DNA from: Mycobacterium sp. 852014-50255_SCH5639931
Lineage (GTDB): Bacteria; Actinomycetota; Actinomycetes; Mycobacteriales; Mycobacteriaceae
DNA: 64,000 nucleotides
Direction of reading: 5' to 3'
Assembly: GCF_001665605.1 (NCBI RefSeq)
Contig: NZ_LZSV01000038.1
Location: 119,122 to 183,121, forward strand
Shown: positions 36,493-45,517 of the stretch, in pieces
Numbering within the stretch: the first letter of the stretch is position 1
Layout of the letters: every line of letters begins with the position of its first letter
Notes under the pieces: model-generated
What the model was told of the DNA's origin: nothing
The model's input: only the letters and a program-made list of their open reading frames with translations
The model's database searches: none
Program-made: the position numbers and the translations under genes

Positions 36493-37110
36493 ATGACAGG
36501 CCCCACGACCGACACCACCGACGCCGCTGTGCCGCGCCGGGTCCTGATCGCGGAAGACGAAGCGCTGATCCGAATGGACCTCGCCGAGATGCTGCGGGAG
36601 GAGGGTTACGACATCGTCGGGGAGGCCGGCGACGGTCAGGAGGCCGTCGAGTTGGCCGAACGACATCAGCCCGACCTCGTGATCATGGACGTGAAGATGC
36701 CTCGCCGCGACGGGATCGACGCGGCGTCCGAGATCGCCAGCAAGCGCATCGCACCGATCGTGGTGCTGACCGCGTTCAGCCAGCGCGACTTGGTCGAGCG
36801 CGCCCGCGATGCCGGGGCGATGGCCTACCTGGTGAAGCCCTTCACGATCAGCGACCTGATTCCGGCGATCGAATTGGCGGTCAGCCGCTTCAGCGAGATC
36901 ACCGAGCTGGAACGCGAAGTGGCGACGTTGTCCGAACGGCTGGAGACCCGCAAGCTCGTCGAACGCGCCAAGGGCCTGTTGCAGACCAAGCAGGGCATGA
37001 CCGAGCCCGAGGCGTTCAAGTGGATTCAGCGCGCCGCCATGGACCGGCGCACCACGATGAAGCGGGTCGCCGAAGTCGTCCTGGAAACCCTCGACACCCC
37101 CGACGAGTAG
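36493..37110 (+). CDS. pdtaR: ANTAR-domain response regulator PdtaR (Rv1626-like)
   Basis: The 205-residue protein has an N-terminal receiver domain with the acidic pair in LIAEDEALI, the phosphoacceptor D66 (LVIMDVKMP), a Thr in VLTAFS and Lys in YLVKPF, followed by a coiled linker and a C-terminal ANTAR RNA-binding domain (LVERAKGLLQTKQGMTEPEAFKWIQRAAMDRRTTMKRVAEVVLETL). In mycobacteria PdtaR is phosphorylated by the kinase PdtaS, encoded elsewhere, and acts by antitermination or RNA binding. An ATG at 36484 is also in frame; 36493 is chosen because it gives the usual MTGPTTD N-terminus and length. Confidence 0.95.
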   Translation: MTGPTTDTTDAAVPRRVLIAEDEALIRMDLAEMLREEGYDIVGEAGDGQEAVELAERHQPDLVIMDVKMPRRDGIDAASEIASKRIAPIVVLTAFSQRDLVERARDAGAMAYLVKPFTISDLIPAIELAVSRFSEITELEREVATLSERLETRKLVERAKGLLQTKQGMTEPEAFKWIQRAAMDRRTTMKRVAEVVLETLDTPDE

Positions 37111-37123
37111 CCCGGCGCGTCGT

Positions 37124-38320
37124 TCAGCGCGCCACGATCACCGACGAGCCGTGTCCGAACAGGCCCTGGTTGGCGGTGACGCCGACGGTGGCGTTCTCCA
37201 CCTGCCGGCCGGTCGCCTGACCGCGCAGCTGCCAGGTCAGCTCGCAGACCTGCGCGATGGCCTGGGCGGGGATCGCCTCGCCGAAGCAGGCCAGACCGCC
37301 CGACGGGTTGACCGGGACCTTGCCGCCGATGGTGGTCGCGCCGCTGCGCAGCAGCGCCTCGGCCTCGCCCTTGGGGCACAGCCCGAGGTGCTCGTACCAG
37401 TCGAGCTCCAGCGCGGTCGACAGGTCGTAGACCTCGGCCAGGCTGACATCCTCGGGCCCGATGCCCGCCTCGGCGTAGGCCGCATCCAGGATCTGATCCT
37501 TGAACACCCGGTCCGGTGCGGGCACCGCGGCGGTGGAATCCGTTGCGATGTCCGGTAATTCGGGCAGGTGCTGCGGATAGCGGGGGGTGACCGTGCTGAC
37601 CGCGCGCACCGACGGAACGCCGTCGAGCGAGCCGAGGTGCTTGCGGGCGAACTCGGCGCTGGCGACGATCAGGGCCGCCGCACCGTCGGAGGTGGCGCAG
37701 ATGTCGAGCTGTCGCAACGGGTCGGCCACCACCGGGCTGGCGAACACGTCGTCGGCCGAAGCTTCCTTGCGGTAGCGGGCATTTGGGTTCTGCAGGCCGT
37801 GGCGCGAGTTCTTCACCTTCACCTGCGCGAAGTCCTCGGCCGTCGCGCCGTAGAGGTCCATCCGACGACGCGCCAGCAGCGCGAAGTAGACCGGGTTCAT
37901 CGCGCCGATCAGGTGGAACCGCTGCCAGTCCGGGTCGTTCTTGCGTTCTCCGCCGACGGGAGCGAACGCGCCCTTCGGGGTGGTGTCAGCGCCGATCACC
38001 AGCGCGACGTCGCAAAAACCGGCCAGGATTTGGGCCCGCGCGCTCTGCAGCGCCTGGGAACCGCTCGCACACGCGGCGTAGCTCGAGCTGACCGGGACGC
38101 CGTTCCAACCCAGCTTCTGGGCGAACGTCGACCCGGCGATGAAGCCCGGGTAGCCGTTGCGGATGGTGTCCGCGCCGGCGACCAACTGGATCTGTGTCCA
38201 GTCCAGGCCCGCCTCGGCCAGCGCGGCGCGTGCGGCGACGACCCCATATTCGGTGAAGTCGCGGCCCCACTTGCCCCAGGGGTGCATTCCGGCGCCGAGA
38301 ATGTACAGCGGTTCGGGCAT
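37124..38320 (-). CDS. Thiolase-like lipid-transfer protein, Rv1627c-like
   Basis: The 398-residue protein has a thiolase fold with the nucleophile motif SSSYAACASGSQALQSAR (Cys in CASG), the C-terminal SGGLACFGEAIPAQAIAQVCEL and HGSSVIVAR. It resembles the acetyl-CoA acetyltransferase/Ltp group, several of which act as aldolases in steroid side-chain breakdown together with a DUF35 partner. Exactly such a partner gene lies next to it, with a 4-bp ATGA overlap, so the two are probably a complex. The substrate is not known. Confidence 0.85.
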   Translation of the reverse strand: MPEPLYILGAGMHPWGKWGRDFTEYGVVAARAALAEAGLDWTQIQLVAGADTIRNGYPGFIAGSTFAQKLGWNGVPVSSSYAACASGSQALQSARAQILAGFCDVALVIGADTTPKGAFAPVGGERKNDPDWQRFHLIGAMNPVYFALLARRRMDLYGATAEDFAQVKVKNSRHGLQNPNARYRKEASADDVFASPVVADPLRQLDICATSDGAAALIVASAEFARKHLGSLDGVPSVRAVSTVTPRYPQHLPELPDIATDSTAAVPAPDRVFKDQILDAAYAEAGIGPEDVSLAEVYDLSTALELDWYEHLGLCPKGEAEALLRSGATTIGGKVPVNPSGGLACFGEAIPAQAIAQVCELTWQLRGQATGRQVENATVGVTANQGLFGHGSSVIVAR

Positions 38321-38760
38321 CAGGCGATCCTCCACGCATAGACGAGGCGCTCCACGCCGTCGTCGTCGGTGAACAGCGGCATGGTGGTCAGCTCCATCTC
38401 CATGCCGACCTTCAAGTCGGCGGCCAGGGTCCCCTCGACCACCTTGCCCAGCACGATGATTCCCTCGTCGGCCAGCTCGACCGCGGCGATGGCGAACGGC
38501 TCGAAGGGATCCGGGGCCGGGTAGGGCGGCGGCGGCGGATACCGGTTTTCGGTGTAGCTCCACAGCGTTCCCCGGGTCGACAACGCGACGGGCTCTAGTG
38601 TGTCGCTGGCGCAGCCCGGGTTGGGGCAGTTGTTCTCGCGCGGCGGAAAGACATAAGTGCCGCACTCGGGGCACTTACTGCCGATCAAGTGGGCGCTTCC
38701 GGTGTCGTCGGTGGCGAACCATCCGTCGATCGCGGGTTCTTGGCTGGTGACCTCTGGCAC
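38320..38760 (-). CDS. DUF35 OB-fold/zinc-ribbon protein, Rv1628c-like
   Basis: The 146-residue protein has an N-terminal zinc ribbon with paired cysteines (CPECGTYVFPPRENNCPNPGC) followed by an OB-fold (AIAAVELADEGIIVLGKVVEG). DUF35 proteins form complexes with thiolase-like enzymes and contribute to acyl-CoA binding. The gene overlaps the thiolase gene by 4 bp and is first in the pair. Divergent from polA. Start GTG; MPEVTSQEPAIDGWF fits. Confidence 0.85.
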   Translation of the reverse strand: MPEVTSQEPAIDGWFATDDTGSAHLIGSKCPECGTYVFPPRENNCPNPGCASDTLEPVALSTRGTLWSYTENRYPPPPPYPAPDPFEPFAIAAVELADEGIIVLGKVVEGTLAADLKVGMEMELTTMPLFTDDDGVERLVYAWRIA

Positions 38761-38852
38761 TCGGCCAGACTACCCAGGCCCAATACAAAACTGAAACGTG
38801 TTGCAGTTCTGGTCCGGGTGGTTGGGGCGCGTGCCTCGTCGTACCGGATGCC

Positions 38853-38858
38853 TAGAGT
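38853..38858 (+). promoter_or_regulatory. -10 box of a probable leaderless polA transcript
   Basis: TAGAGT lies 7 bases before the GTG of polA with no ribosome-binding sequence in between, fitting a mycobacterial leaderless start. Confidence 0.5.
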
Positions 38859-38865
38859 GTGAGCC

Positions 38866-41565
38866 GTGAGTATCGCCAGCGAGGAGCAGACCAAGCCGAC
38901 GCTGATGCTGCTGGACGGCAATTCGCTGGCCTTCCGCGCGTTCTACGCGCTGCCGGCCGAGAACTTCAAGACCCGCGGCGGCCTGACCACCAACGCGGTG
39001 TACGGCTTCACCGCCATGCTGATCAACCTGTTGCGCGACGAGGCTCCGACGCACGTCGCCGCGGCGTTCGACGTGTCCCGGCAGACCTTCCGCTCCGAGC
39101 GGTACCCCGAGTACAAGGCCAACCGCTCGGCGACGCCGGACGAGTTTCACGGCCAGATCGACATCACCAAGGAAGTGCTGAACGCGCTGGGCATCACGGT
39201 GCTCGCCGAGCAGGGCTTCGAAGCCGACGACCTCATCGCGACGCTGGCCACCCAGGCCGAAAACCAGGGCTACCGCGTGCTGGTGGTCACCGGGGACCGG
39301 GATTCCCTGCAGTTGGTCAGCGACGACGTCACGGTGCTCTACCCGCGCAAGGGCGTAAGCGAACTCACTCGGTTCACGCCAGAGGCCGTCGTCGAAAAGT
39401 ATGGGTTGACGCCCGTGCAATACCCCGACTTCGCCGCCCTGCGTGGCGATCCCAGCGACAACCTGCCCGGCATCCCCGGCGTCGGGGAGAAGACCGCGTC
39501 CAAGTGGATCGCCGAATACGGCTCGCTGCAAGGCCTGGTGGACAACGTCGACTCGGTGCGCGGCAAGGTCGGCGACGCACTGCGGGCCAACCTGGCCAGC
39601 GTGATCCGCAACCGCGAGCTGACCGATCTCGTCAAGGACGTGCCGCTGGCACAGACCCCGGACACGCTGCGCATGCAGCCCTGGGACCGCGACCACATCC
39701 ACCGGCTCTTCGACGACCTGGAGTTCCGGGTGTTGCGCGACCGGTTGTTCGACACCCTGGTGGCGGCAGAGCCCGAGGTCGACGCCGGCTTCGACGTCCG
39801 CGGTGGGGCGCTGCAGCCCGGCGAGTTGGCGGTGTGGCTGGCGGAGCACAGCTCGGGCAAGCGGTTCGGCCTGGCCGTCGTCGGCACGCATTTGGCCTAC
39901 GACGCCGACGCCACCGCAGTGGCCATCGTCTCCGCCGACGGTGAGGGCCGCTACATCGACACCTCGATGCTGGAGCCCGACGACGAGGCGGCGCTGGCGT
40001 CCTGGCTGGCCGACCCGGGTCCGCCCAAGGCGCTGCACGAGGCCAAGCTGGCGATGCACGACCTCGCCGGCCGGGGCTGGACGCTGGCCGGGGTCACCTC
40101 AGACACCGCGCTGGCCGCCTACCTGGTGCGGCCGGGGCAGCGCAGCTTCTCCCTCGAGGACCTGTCGCTGCGCTACCTGCGCAGGGAGCTGCGCGCGGAA
40201 ACCCCCGAGCAGCAACAGCTTTCGCTGCTCGACGATTCCGATGGAACGGACGACCAGGCGGTGCAGACGCTGATCCTGCGGGCCGTGGCGGTGCTGGATC
40301 TGGCCGACGCGCTCGACGAGGAGCTCGCCCGCATCAACTCCACGTCGCTGCTTGGCGGCATGGAGCTGCCGGTGCAGCGGGTGCTGGCCGGGATGGAACA
40401 CACCGGTATCGCAGTCGATTTGGATTTGCTCGGCGAGCTGCAGAGCGATTTCGCCCACCAGATCCGCGACGCGGCCGAAGCGGCCTACGCGGTGATCGGC
40501 AAGCAGATCAACCTGGGCTCGCCGAAACAGCTGCAGACGGTGCTCTTCGACGAGCTGGAGATGCCGAAGACCAAGCGCACCAAGACCGGCTACACCACCG
40601 ACGCCGACGCCCTGCAGTCACTGTTCGACAAGACGGGTCATCCGTTCCTGCAACACCTGCTGACCCACCGCGACGCCACCCGGCTCAAGGTGACCGTCGA
40701 CGGCTTGCTGAATGCGGTGGCCTCGGACGGGCGTATCCACACCACGTTCAACCAGACCATCGCGGCGACGGGCCGGCTGTCGTCGACCGAGCCGAACCTG
40801 CAGAACATTCCGATCCGCACCGAGGCCGGCCGGCGGATCCGCGACGCATTCGTGGTCGGCGAGGGCTACAGCGAGTTGATGACCGCCGACTACAGCCAGA
40901 TCGAGATGCGGATCATGGCGCACCTGTCCCGGGATGAGGGCCTGATCGAGGCGTTCAACACGGGGGAGGACCTGCACTCGTTCGTCGCGTCCCGGGCATT
41001 CGGCGTGCCGATCGAGGAGGTCACCGCCGAGCTGCGCCGCCGGGTCAAGGCGATGTCGTACGGGCTGGCCTACGGGTTGAGCGCCTACGGCCTGTCGCAG
41101 CAGCTCAAGATCTCCACCGAAGAGGCGAAGGAACAGATGGACGCCTACTTCGCCCGGTTCGGCGGGGTGCGCGACTACCTGATGAACATCGTGGAGCAGG
41201 CCCGCAAGGACGGCTACACCTCGACGGTGCTGGGCCGCCGCCGCTACCTTCCCGAGCTGGACAGCAGCAACCGCCAGGTGCGGGAGGCGGCCGAGCGGGC
41301 GGCGCTCAACGCGCCCATCCAGGGCAGCGCCGCCGACATCATCAAGGTCGCGATGATCGAGGTCGACAAGGCGGTCAACGAAGCCGGACTGAAGTCCCGG
41401 ATGCTGCTGCAGGTGCATGACGAACTCCTGTTCGAAATCGCTCCGGGAGAGCGGGACCAGCTCGAGGCGTTGGCCCGCGAGAAGATGGGCGGCGCCTATC
41501 CGCTCGATGTCCCGCTGGAGGTTTCGGTGGGGTACGGCCGCTCATGGGACGCGGCAGCGCATTGA
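38866..41565 (+). CDS. polA: DNA polymerase I
   Basis: The 899-residue protein has an N-terminal 5' nuclease domain (MLLDGNSLAFRAFYALP, YKANRSATPDEF, FEADDLIATLA, VTGDRDSLQLV, GDPSDNLPGIPGVGEKTA), a central 3'-5' exonuclease-like domain that appears to lack catalytic acids, and a C-terminal family A polymerase domain with TGRLSSTEPNLQNIPIRTEAGR, LMTADYSQIEMRIMAHLS (motif A), RRRVKAMSYGLAYGLSAYGL (motif B) and LLQVHDELLFEIAP (motif C). It fills gaps and removes RNA primers during replication and repair. Length matches mycobacterial PolA (904). GTG start, probably leaderless. Confidence 0.97.
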   Translation: MSIASEEQTKPTLMLLDGNSLAFRAFYALPAENFKTRGGLTTNAVYGFTAMLINLLRDEAPTHVAAAFDVSRQTFRSERYPEYKANRSATPDEFHGQIDITKEVLNALGITVLAEQGFEADDLIATLATQAENQGYRVLVVTGDRDSLQLVSDDVTVLYPRKGVSELTRFTPEAVVEKYGLTPVQYPDFAALRGDPSDNLPGIPGVGEKTASKWIAEYGSLQGLVDNVDSVRGKVGDALRANLASVIRNRELTDLVKDVPLAQTPDTLRMQPWDRDHIHRLFDDLEFRVLRDRLFDTLVAAEPEVDAGFDVRGGALQPGELAVWLAEHSSGKRFGLAVVGTHLAYDADATAVAIVSADGEGRYIDTSMLEPDDEAALASWLADPGPPKALHEAKLAMHDLAGRGWTLAGVTSDTALAAYLVRPGQRSFSLEDLSLRYLRRELRAETPEQQQLSLLDDSDGTDDQAVQTLILRAVAVLDLADALDEELARINSTSLLGGMELPVQRVLAGMEHTGIAVDLDLLGELQSDFAHQIRDAAEAAYAVIGKQINLGSPKQLQTVLFDELEMPKTKRTKTGYTTDADALQSLFDKTGHPFLQHLLTHRDATRLKVTVDGLLNAVASDGRIHTTFNQTIAATGRLSSTEPNLQNIPIRTEAGRRIRDAFVVGEGYSELMTADYSQIEMRIMAHLSRDEGLIEAFNTGEDLHSFVASRAFGVPIEEVTAELRRRVKAMSYGLAYGLSAYGLSQQLKISTEEAKEQMDAYFARFGGVRDYLMNIVEQARKDGYTSTVLGRRRYLPELDSSNRQVREAAERAALNAPIQGSAADIIKVAMIEVDKAVNEAGLKSRMLLQVHDELLFEIAPGERDQLEALAREKMGGAYPLDVPLEVSVGYGRSWDAAAH

Positions 41566-41684
41566 CGGGGGCATTAGCCGCCGAGGATGATCTGGCGGAG
41601 AGAAAATTGGCGCGAAATTCGCGCTGCCGTCACTTTCGCCGTGGGCATATGCCCGGTGTCGCGCAAGTGGCGCGCCGCCCGGGT

Positions 41685-41714
41685 TTGGCCAGCGTGTACG
41701 CAGTCGAGTAACCT
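41685..41714 (+). promoter_or_regulatory. Candidate sigma-A promoter of rpsA
   Basis: TTGGCC (41685-41690) and TAACCT (41709-41714) are 18 bp apart and fit -35 and -10 elements. The start point near 41721 gives a leader of about 50 bases before the rpsA ATG, with room for autoregulation known for S1 in other bacteria. Confidence 0.5.
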
Positions 41715-41772
41715 CAACAGATAAATCCCAGTTTTGTCCCTACGACCCAACCTGTCCGGAGCAACCCACCAC

Positions 41773-43212
41773 ATGCCGAGTCCCACCGTCACCTCGCCCC
41801 AAGTAGCCGTCAACGACATTGGCTCCAGCGAGGACTTTCTTGCCGCAATAGACAAAACGATCAAGTACTTCAACGATGGCGACATCGTCGAGGGGACGAT
41901 CGTCAAAGTGGACCGGGACGAGGTGCTCCTCGACATCGGCTACAAGACCGAGGGCGTCATCCCCGCCCGCGAGCTCTCCATCAAGCACGATGTCGACCCC
42001 AGCGAGGTCGTTTCCGTCGGCGATGAGGTCGAAGCCCTTGTCCTCACCAAGGAGGACAAAGAGGGCCGCCTGATCCTGTCCAAGAAGCGCGCGCAGTACG
42101 AGCGCGCCTGGGGCACCATCGAGGCGCTCAAGGAGAAGGACGAGGCCGTCAAGGGCACCGTCATCGAGGTGGTCAAGGGTGGCCTGATCCTCGACATCGG
42201 CCTGCGTGGCTTCCTGCCCGCGTCGCTGGTCGAGATGCGTCGGGTCCGCGATCTGCAGCCGTACATCGGCAAGGAGATCGAGGCCAAGATCATCGAGCTG
42301 GACAAGAACCGCAACAACGTCGTGCTGTCGCGGCGGGCCTGGCTGGAGCAGACCCAGTCCGAGGTGCGCAGCGAGTTCCTCAACCAGCTGCAGAAGGGCG
42401 CCATTCGCAAGGGTGTCGTCTCATCCATCGTCAACTTCGGCGCTTTCGTCGACCTTGGTGGTGTGGACGGCCTGGTGCACGTCTCCGAGTTGTCCTGGAA
42501 GCACATCGACCACCCGTCCGAGGTGGTCCAGGTCGGCGACGAGGTCACCGTCGAGGTGCTCGACGTCGACATGGACCGCGAGCGGGTTTCGTTGTCGCTC
42601 AAGGCAACCCAGGAAGACCCGTGGCGCCACTTCGCCCGCACGCACGCCATCGGCCAGATCGTGCCCGGCAAGGTCACCAAGCTGGTGCCGTTCGGTGCGT
42701 TCGTCCGTGTCGAGGAAGGCATCGAGGGCCTGGTGCACATCTCCGAGCTGGCCGAGCGCCACGTCGAGGTGCCCGACCAGGTGGTGGCCGTCGGCGACGA
42801 CGCCATGGTCAAGGTCATCGACATCGACCTGGAGCGCCGCCGGATCTCGTTGTCGCTCAAGCAAGCCAACGAGGACTACACCGACGAGTTCGACCCGGCG
42901 AAGTACGGCATGGCCGACAGCTACGACGAGCAGGGCAACTACATCTTCCCCGAAGGCTTCGACGCCGAGACCAACGAATGGCTCGAGGGATTCGACAAGC
43001 AGCGCACCGAGTGGGAGGCCCGCTACGCCGAGGCCGAGCGCCGGCACAAGATGCACACCGCGCAGATGGAGAAGTTCGCCGCGGCCGAGGCGGCCGGGCA
43101 CGCCGAGCAGTCGCCGGGTAACGGCGCGCCGCAGGAGAAGGCGGCCGGCGGGTCGCTGGCCAGCGACGCCCAATTGGCTGCCCTGCGGGAGAAGCTCGCC
43201 GGCAACGCGTGA
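41773..43212 (+). CDS. rpsA: 30S ribosomal protein S1
   Basis: The 479-residue protein is built from four S1 RNA-binding repeats (beginning near GDIVEGTIVKVDRDEVLLDIGYK, KGTVIEVVKGGLILDIGLRGFLPASL, KGVVSSIVNFGAFVDLGGVDGLVHVSEL and PGKVTKLVPFGAFVRVEEGIEGLVHISEL) and an acidic, Ala-rich C-terminal tail. S1 helps mRNA bind the 30S subunit and in mycobacteria also binds tmRNA. The frame extends 13 codons upstream to a TTG/GTG-type start, but MPSPTVTSPQVAVNDIG is the known mycobacterial N-terminus. Confidence 0.97.
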   Translation: MPSPTVTSPQVAVNDIGSSEDFLAAIDKTIKYFNDGDIVEGTIVKVDRDEVLLDIGYKTEGVIPARELSIKHDVDPSEVVSVGDEVEALVLTKEDKEGRLILSKKRAQYERAWGTIEALKEKDEAVKGTVIEVVKGGLILDIGLRGFLPASLVEMRRVRDLQPYIGKEIEAKIIELDKNRNNVVLSRRAWLEQTQSEVRSEFLNQLQKGAIRKGVVSSIVNFGAFVDLGGVDGLVHVSELSWKHIDHPSEVVQVGDEVTVEVLDVDMDRERVSLSLKATQEDPWRHFARTHAIGQIVPGKVTKLVPFGAFVRVEEGIEGLVHISELAERHVEVPDQVVAVGDDAMVKVIDIDLERRRISLSLKQANEDYTDEFDPAKYGMADSYDEQGNYIFPEGFDAETNEWLEGFDKQRTEWEARYAEAERRHKMHTAQMEKFAAAEAAGHAEQSPGNGAPQEKAAGGSLASDAQLAALREKLAGNA

Positions 43213-43236
43213 CCTGCTTCTGATCGCTCCCACGCC

Positions 43237-44451
43237 ATGCTGCGTATCGGGTTGACCGGTGGCATCGGCGCCGGCAAGTCGGCGCTGTCGGCCACCTTCG
43301 CGAAATGCGGTGCGGTCATCGTCGACGGTGATGTCATCGCGCGCGAGGTGGTCCAGCCGGGCACCGAGGGATTGGCGGCGCTGGTGGAGGCGTTCGGTGA
43401 CGACATACTGCTTCCCGACGGATCGCTGGATCGTCCCGCGTTGGCCGCCAAGGCCTTCCGGGACGACGAGGCGCGTCAACGGCTTAACGGCATCGTCCAC
43501 CCGCTGGTCGGCAAGCGCCGCGCCGAGATCATCGCCTCGGTGTCCGAGGATTCGGTTGTCGTCGAGGACATCCCGCTGCTCGTGGAGTCGGGGATGGCGC
43601 CGCTGTTCCCGCTCGTCGTCATCGTGTACGCAGACGTCGAGGTGCGGCTGCGACGGCTGGTCGATCAGCGCGGCATGCCCGAATCCGACGCCCGCGCCCG
43701 GATCGCCGCGCAGGCCAGCGACGAGCAGCGCCGTGCCGTCGCCGACATCTGGGTGGACAACTCCGGCAGCCCGGAGGAGTTGGTGCAGCGGGCCCATGAC
43801 GTGTGGGACCACCGGATACTGCCCTTCGCGCACAACCTGACTCAGCATCAGGTCGCCCGGGCGCCGGCGCGGTTGGTGCCGCCCGACCCGACCTGGCCGG
43901 ATCAGGCGCGGCGGATCGTCAACCGGTTGCAGACCGCCTGCGGTCACCGGGCGATTCGCGTGGACCACATCGGTTCGACCGCCGTGCCGGACTTTCCCGC
44001 CAAGGACGTGATCGACGTGCAGATCACCGTCGAATCCTTGGCGGCCGCCGACGAACTCGTCGAGCCCCTGCTGGCCGCCGGCTACCCCCGCATCGAGCGC
44101 ATCACCTCCGACGTCGCAAAGCCCGATGCGCGCAGCGCCGTCGAACGCTACAACCACAGTGACGATGCGGCGTTGTGGGACAAGCGGATTCACGCCTCGG
44201 CCGACCCGGGTCGCCCGACCAACGTGCATATCCGCGTCGATGGCTGGCCCAACCAGCAGTTCGCGCTGCTGTTCGTCGCCTGGCTGTCGGCCAGCCCCGA
44301 GGCGCGGGCCGACTACCTGTCCGTCAAGCAGTCGGCCGAAGCTCAGGCCGGCGGCGACACCGCGTGCTACGTCGACGCCAAGGAGCCGTGGTTTCTCGAC
44401 GCCTACCGGCGCGCCTGGGAGTGGGCAGATTCGACGGGCTGGCGGCCCTAG
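43237..44451 (+). CDS. coaE: Dephospho-CoA kinase CoaE fused to a GrpB (UPF0157) domain
   Basis: CoaE phosphorylates dephospho-CoA in the last step of coenzyme A synthesis. The first 200 or so residues have LRIGLTGGIGAGKSALS (P-loop), IVDGDVIAREVV and the lid DQRGMPESDARARIA. The last 200 residues form a GrpB/UPF0157 domain of the nucleotidyltransferase type (WPDQARRIVNRLQTACGHRAIRVDHIGSTAVPDFPAKDVIDVQI, with the GSTAV signature). This fusion of 404 residues is typical of mycobacteria, in which the second domain is thought to help folding or stability. ATG start, 24 bp after rpsA. Confidence 0.95.
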   Translation: MLRIGLTGGIGAGKSALSATFAKCGAVIVDGDVIAREVVQPGTEGLAALVEAFGDDILLPDGSLDRPALAAKAFRDDEARQRLNGIVHPLVGKRRAEIIASVSEDSVVVEDIPLLVESGMAPLFPLVVIVYADVEVRLRRLVDQRGMPESDARARIAAQASDEQRRAVADIWVDNSGSPEELVQRAHDVWDHRILPFAHNLTQHQVARAPARLVPPDPTWPDQARRIVNRLQTACGHRAIRVDHIGSTAVPDFPAKDVIDVQITVESLAAADELVEPLLAAGYPRIERITSDVAKPDARSAVERYNHSDDAALWDKRIHASADPGRPTNVHIRVDGWPNQQFALLFVAWLSASPEARADYLSVKQSAEAQAGGDTACYVDAKEPWFLDAYRRAWEWADSTGWRP

Positions 44452-44457
44452 CCCGGA

Positions 44458-44874
44458 TCAGCCGGGCAGGGGTGCGCCGCACTGCAGCGCGCCGTTGTTG
44501 GGGTCGGCATTTCCGGGCGCCGGTTTGACCATTTGGTCGGCCTGGGTGAAAACGTTGTCGTCGACGTCGATCTCGCAGTGCACGTTCGCCGAATACGGGA
44601 AACGAAGCACTATCCGCATGCCGGCCTGCTGCGGGTCGGGCAGCACCGTGTTGGCCTCGAATGCGTTGCCGGGCATGGACGGAAGGTTGGTGGTGTTCGT
44701 CTGGCCGCCGTTGATGATGAAGGTGGCCTGACTGCCGGTTGTGAGCGCGTCGATGCGGGCGCGGTAGGTAATGTTGTGCAGGTCCGCCCGCGCGGTCGCC
44801 GGACTCAGTTGGGAGCCAACGGCGATGATGGTCACCGCGGTGATGGGCAGCAGCCTGCGGCCGGTGCAGCTCAT
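44458..44874 (-). CDS. Putative secreted protein
   Basis: The 138-residue frame begins MSCTGRRLLPITAVTIIAVGSQLSPATARA, a good Sec signal peptide with likely cleavage after ATARA. The mature part is polar and contains two late cysteines (NVHCEIDVDD, ALQCGAPLPG) that could form a disulfide. In-frame ATGs further upstream at 44886 and 44904 would lengthen the N-terminus without improving the signal. No family is recognised. It converges with coaE, 6 bp from its stop, and lies downstream of the accessory genes on the same strand. Function unknown. Confidence 0.7.
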   Translation of the reverse strand: MSCTGRRLLPITAVTIIAVGSQLSPATARADLHNITYRARIDALTTGSQATFIINGGQTNTTNLPSMPGNAFEANTVLPDPQQAGMRIVLRFPYSANVHCEIDVDDNVFTQADQMVKPAPGNADPNNGALQCGAPLPG

Positions 44875-44915
44875 AATTGCCGACATTACGTCAACGTTAT
44901 CCATGGGCCAAGCGG

Positions 44916-45443
44916 TCAGTCCCCGGTCTCCCGTACCACTTCGCCGGCGTCCTTGTCGGTGCGGACACCGAGGTAACGCGGGTGGCGCAGCTTTCCGTCA
45001 CGGGTCCACTCGGTGAAACCGATCTGCACCACCAGTTCGGGGCGCGCCCAATGGGCGCCGGCTTCGCGCACCAGGCCGCGGGTGAAGGGCGGCGTCTCCC
45101 GGGTGATCGCCGACAGCCGCTCGTGCAGCCGGTGCAGCGTGGCCTCGTCGAAGCCCGTCCCCACCTTGCCCGCGTATACCAGGTCGCGGCCCTCGTAATA
45201 GCCCAGCAGTAGCGCGCCCAGCTCGATCCGACTGCCCTTGGGGCTGGTGTAGCCGCCCACCACGAATTCCTGGTCGCGCACGCACTTGAACTTCAACCAA
45301 TTCTTCGACCGCCCGCCGTCGTAGGTCGACTCGGCCAGCTTTGCGATCACCCGTTCGTCGCCGCGCTCACAGGCCGCACGGTAGGCGGCCAGGCCGTCGG
45401 TAACCCGGTGCGGCGTGTAGCGCAGCGGGGGAACATGAGCCAC
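44916..45443 (-). pseudogene. Truncated LigD-type ATP-dependent DNA ligase remnant
   Basis: About 175 residues match the C-terminal part of the LigD/ATP ligase domain. Visible are VIAKLAESTYDGGRSKNWLKFKC (ligase motifs IV and V lysines), the OB-fold start EFVVGGYTSPKGSRIELGALLLGYYEG, VGTGFDEATL and the end FTEWTRDGKLRHPRYLGVRTDK. The adenylation lysine motif (KxDG) and the first half of the nucleotidyltransferase fold are missing. Related sequence (DPVVPLPVAHV) continues upstream to a TGA and then stops at the next gene, so this is a decayed or cut gene rather than a functional ligase. A free OB-fold protein cannot be excluded. Confidence 0.7.
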
Positions 45444-45517
45444 CGGCAGTGGAACGACTGGGTCTCACCGGATGTCCCCTACGTCGCGGTCTGCCCCGGC
45501 CTCCCGGTCCCGCCGGA

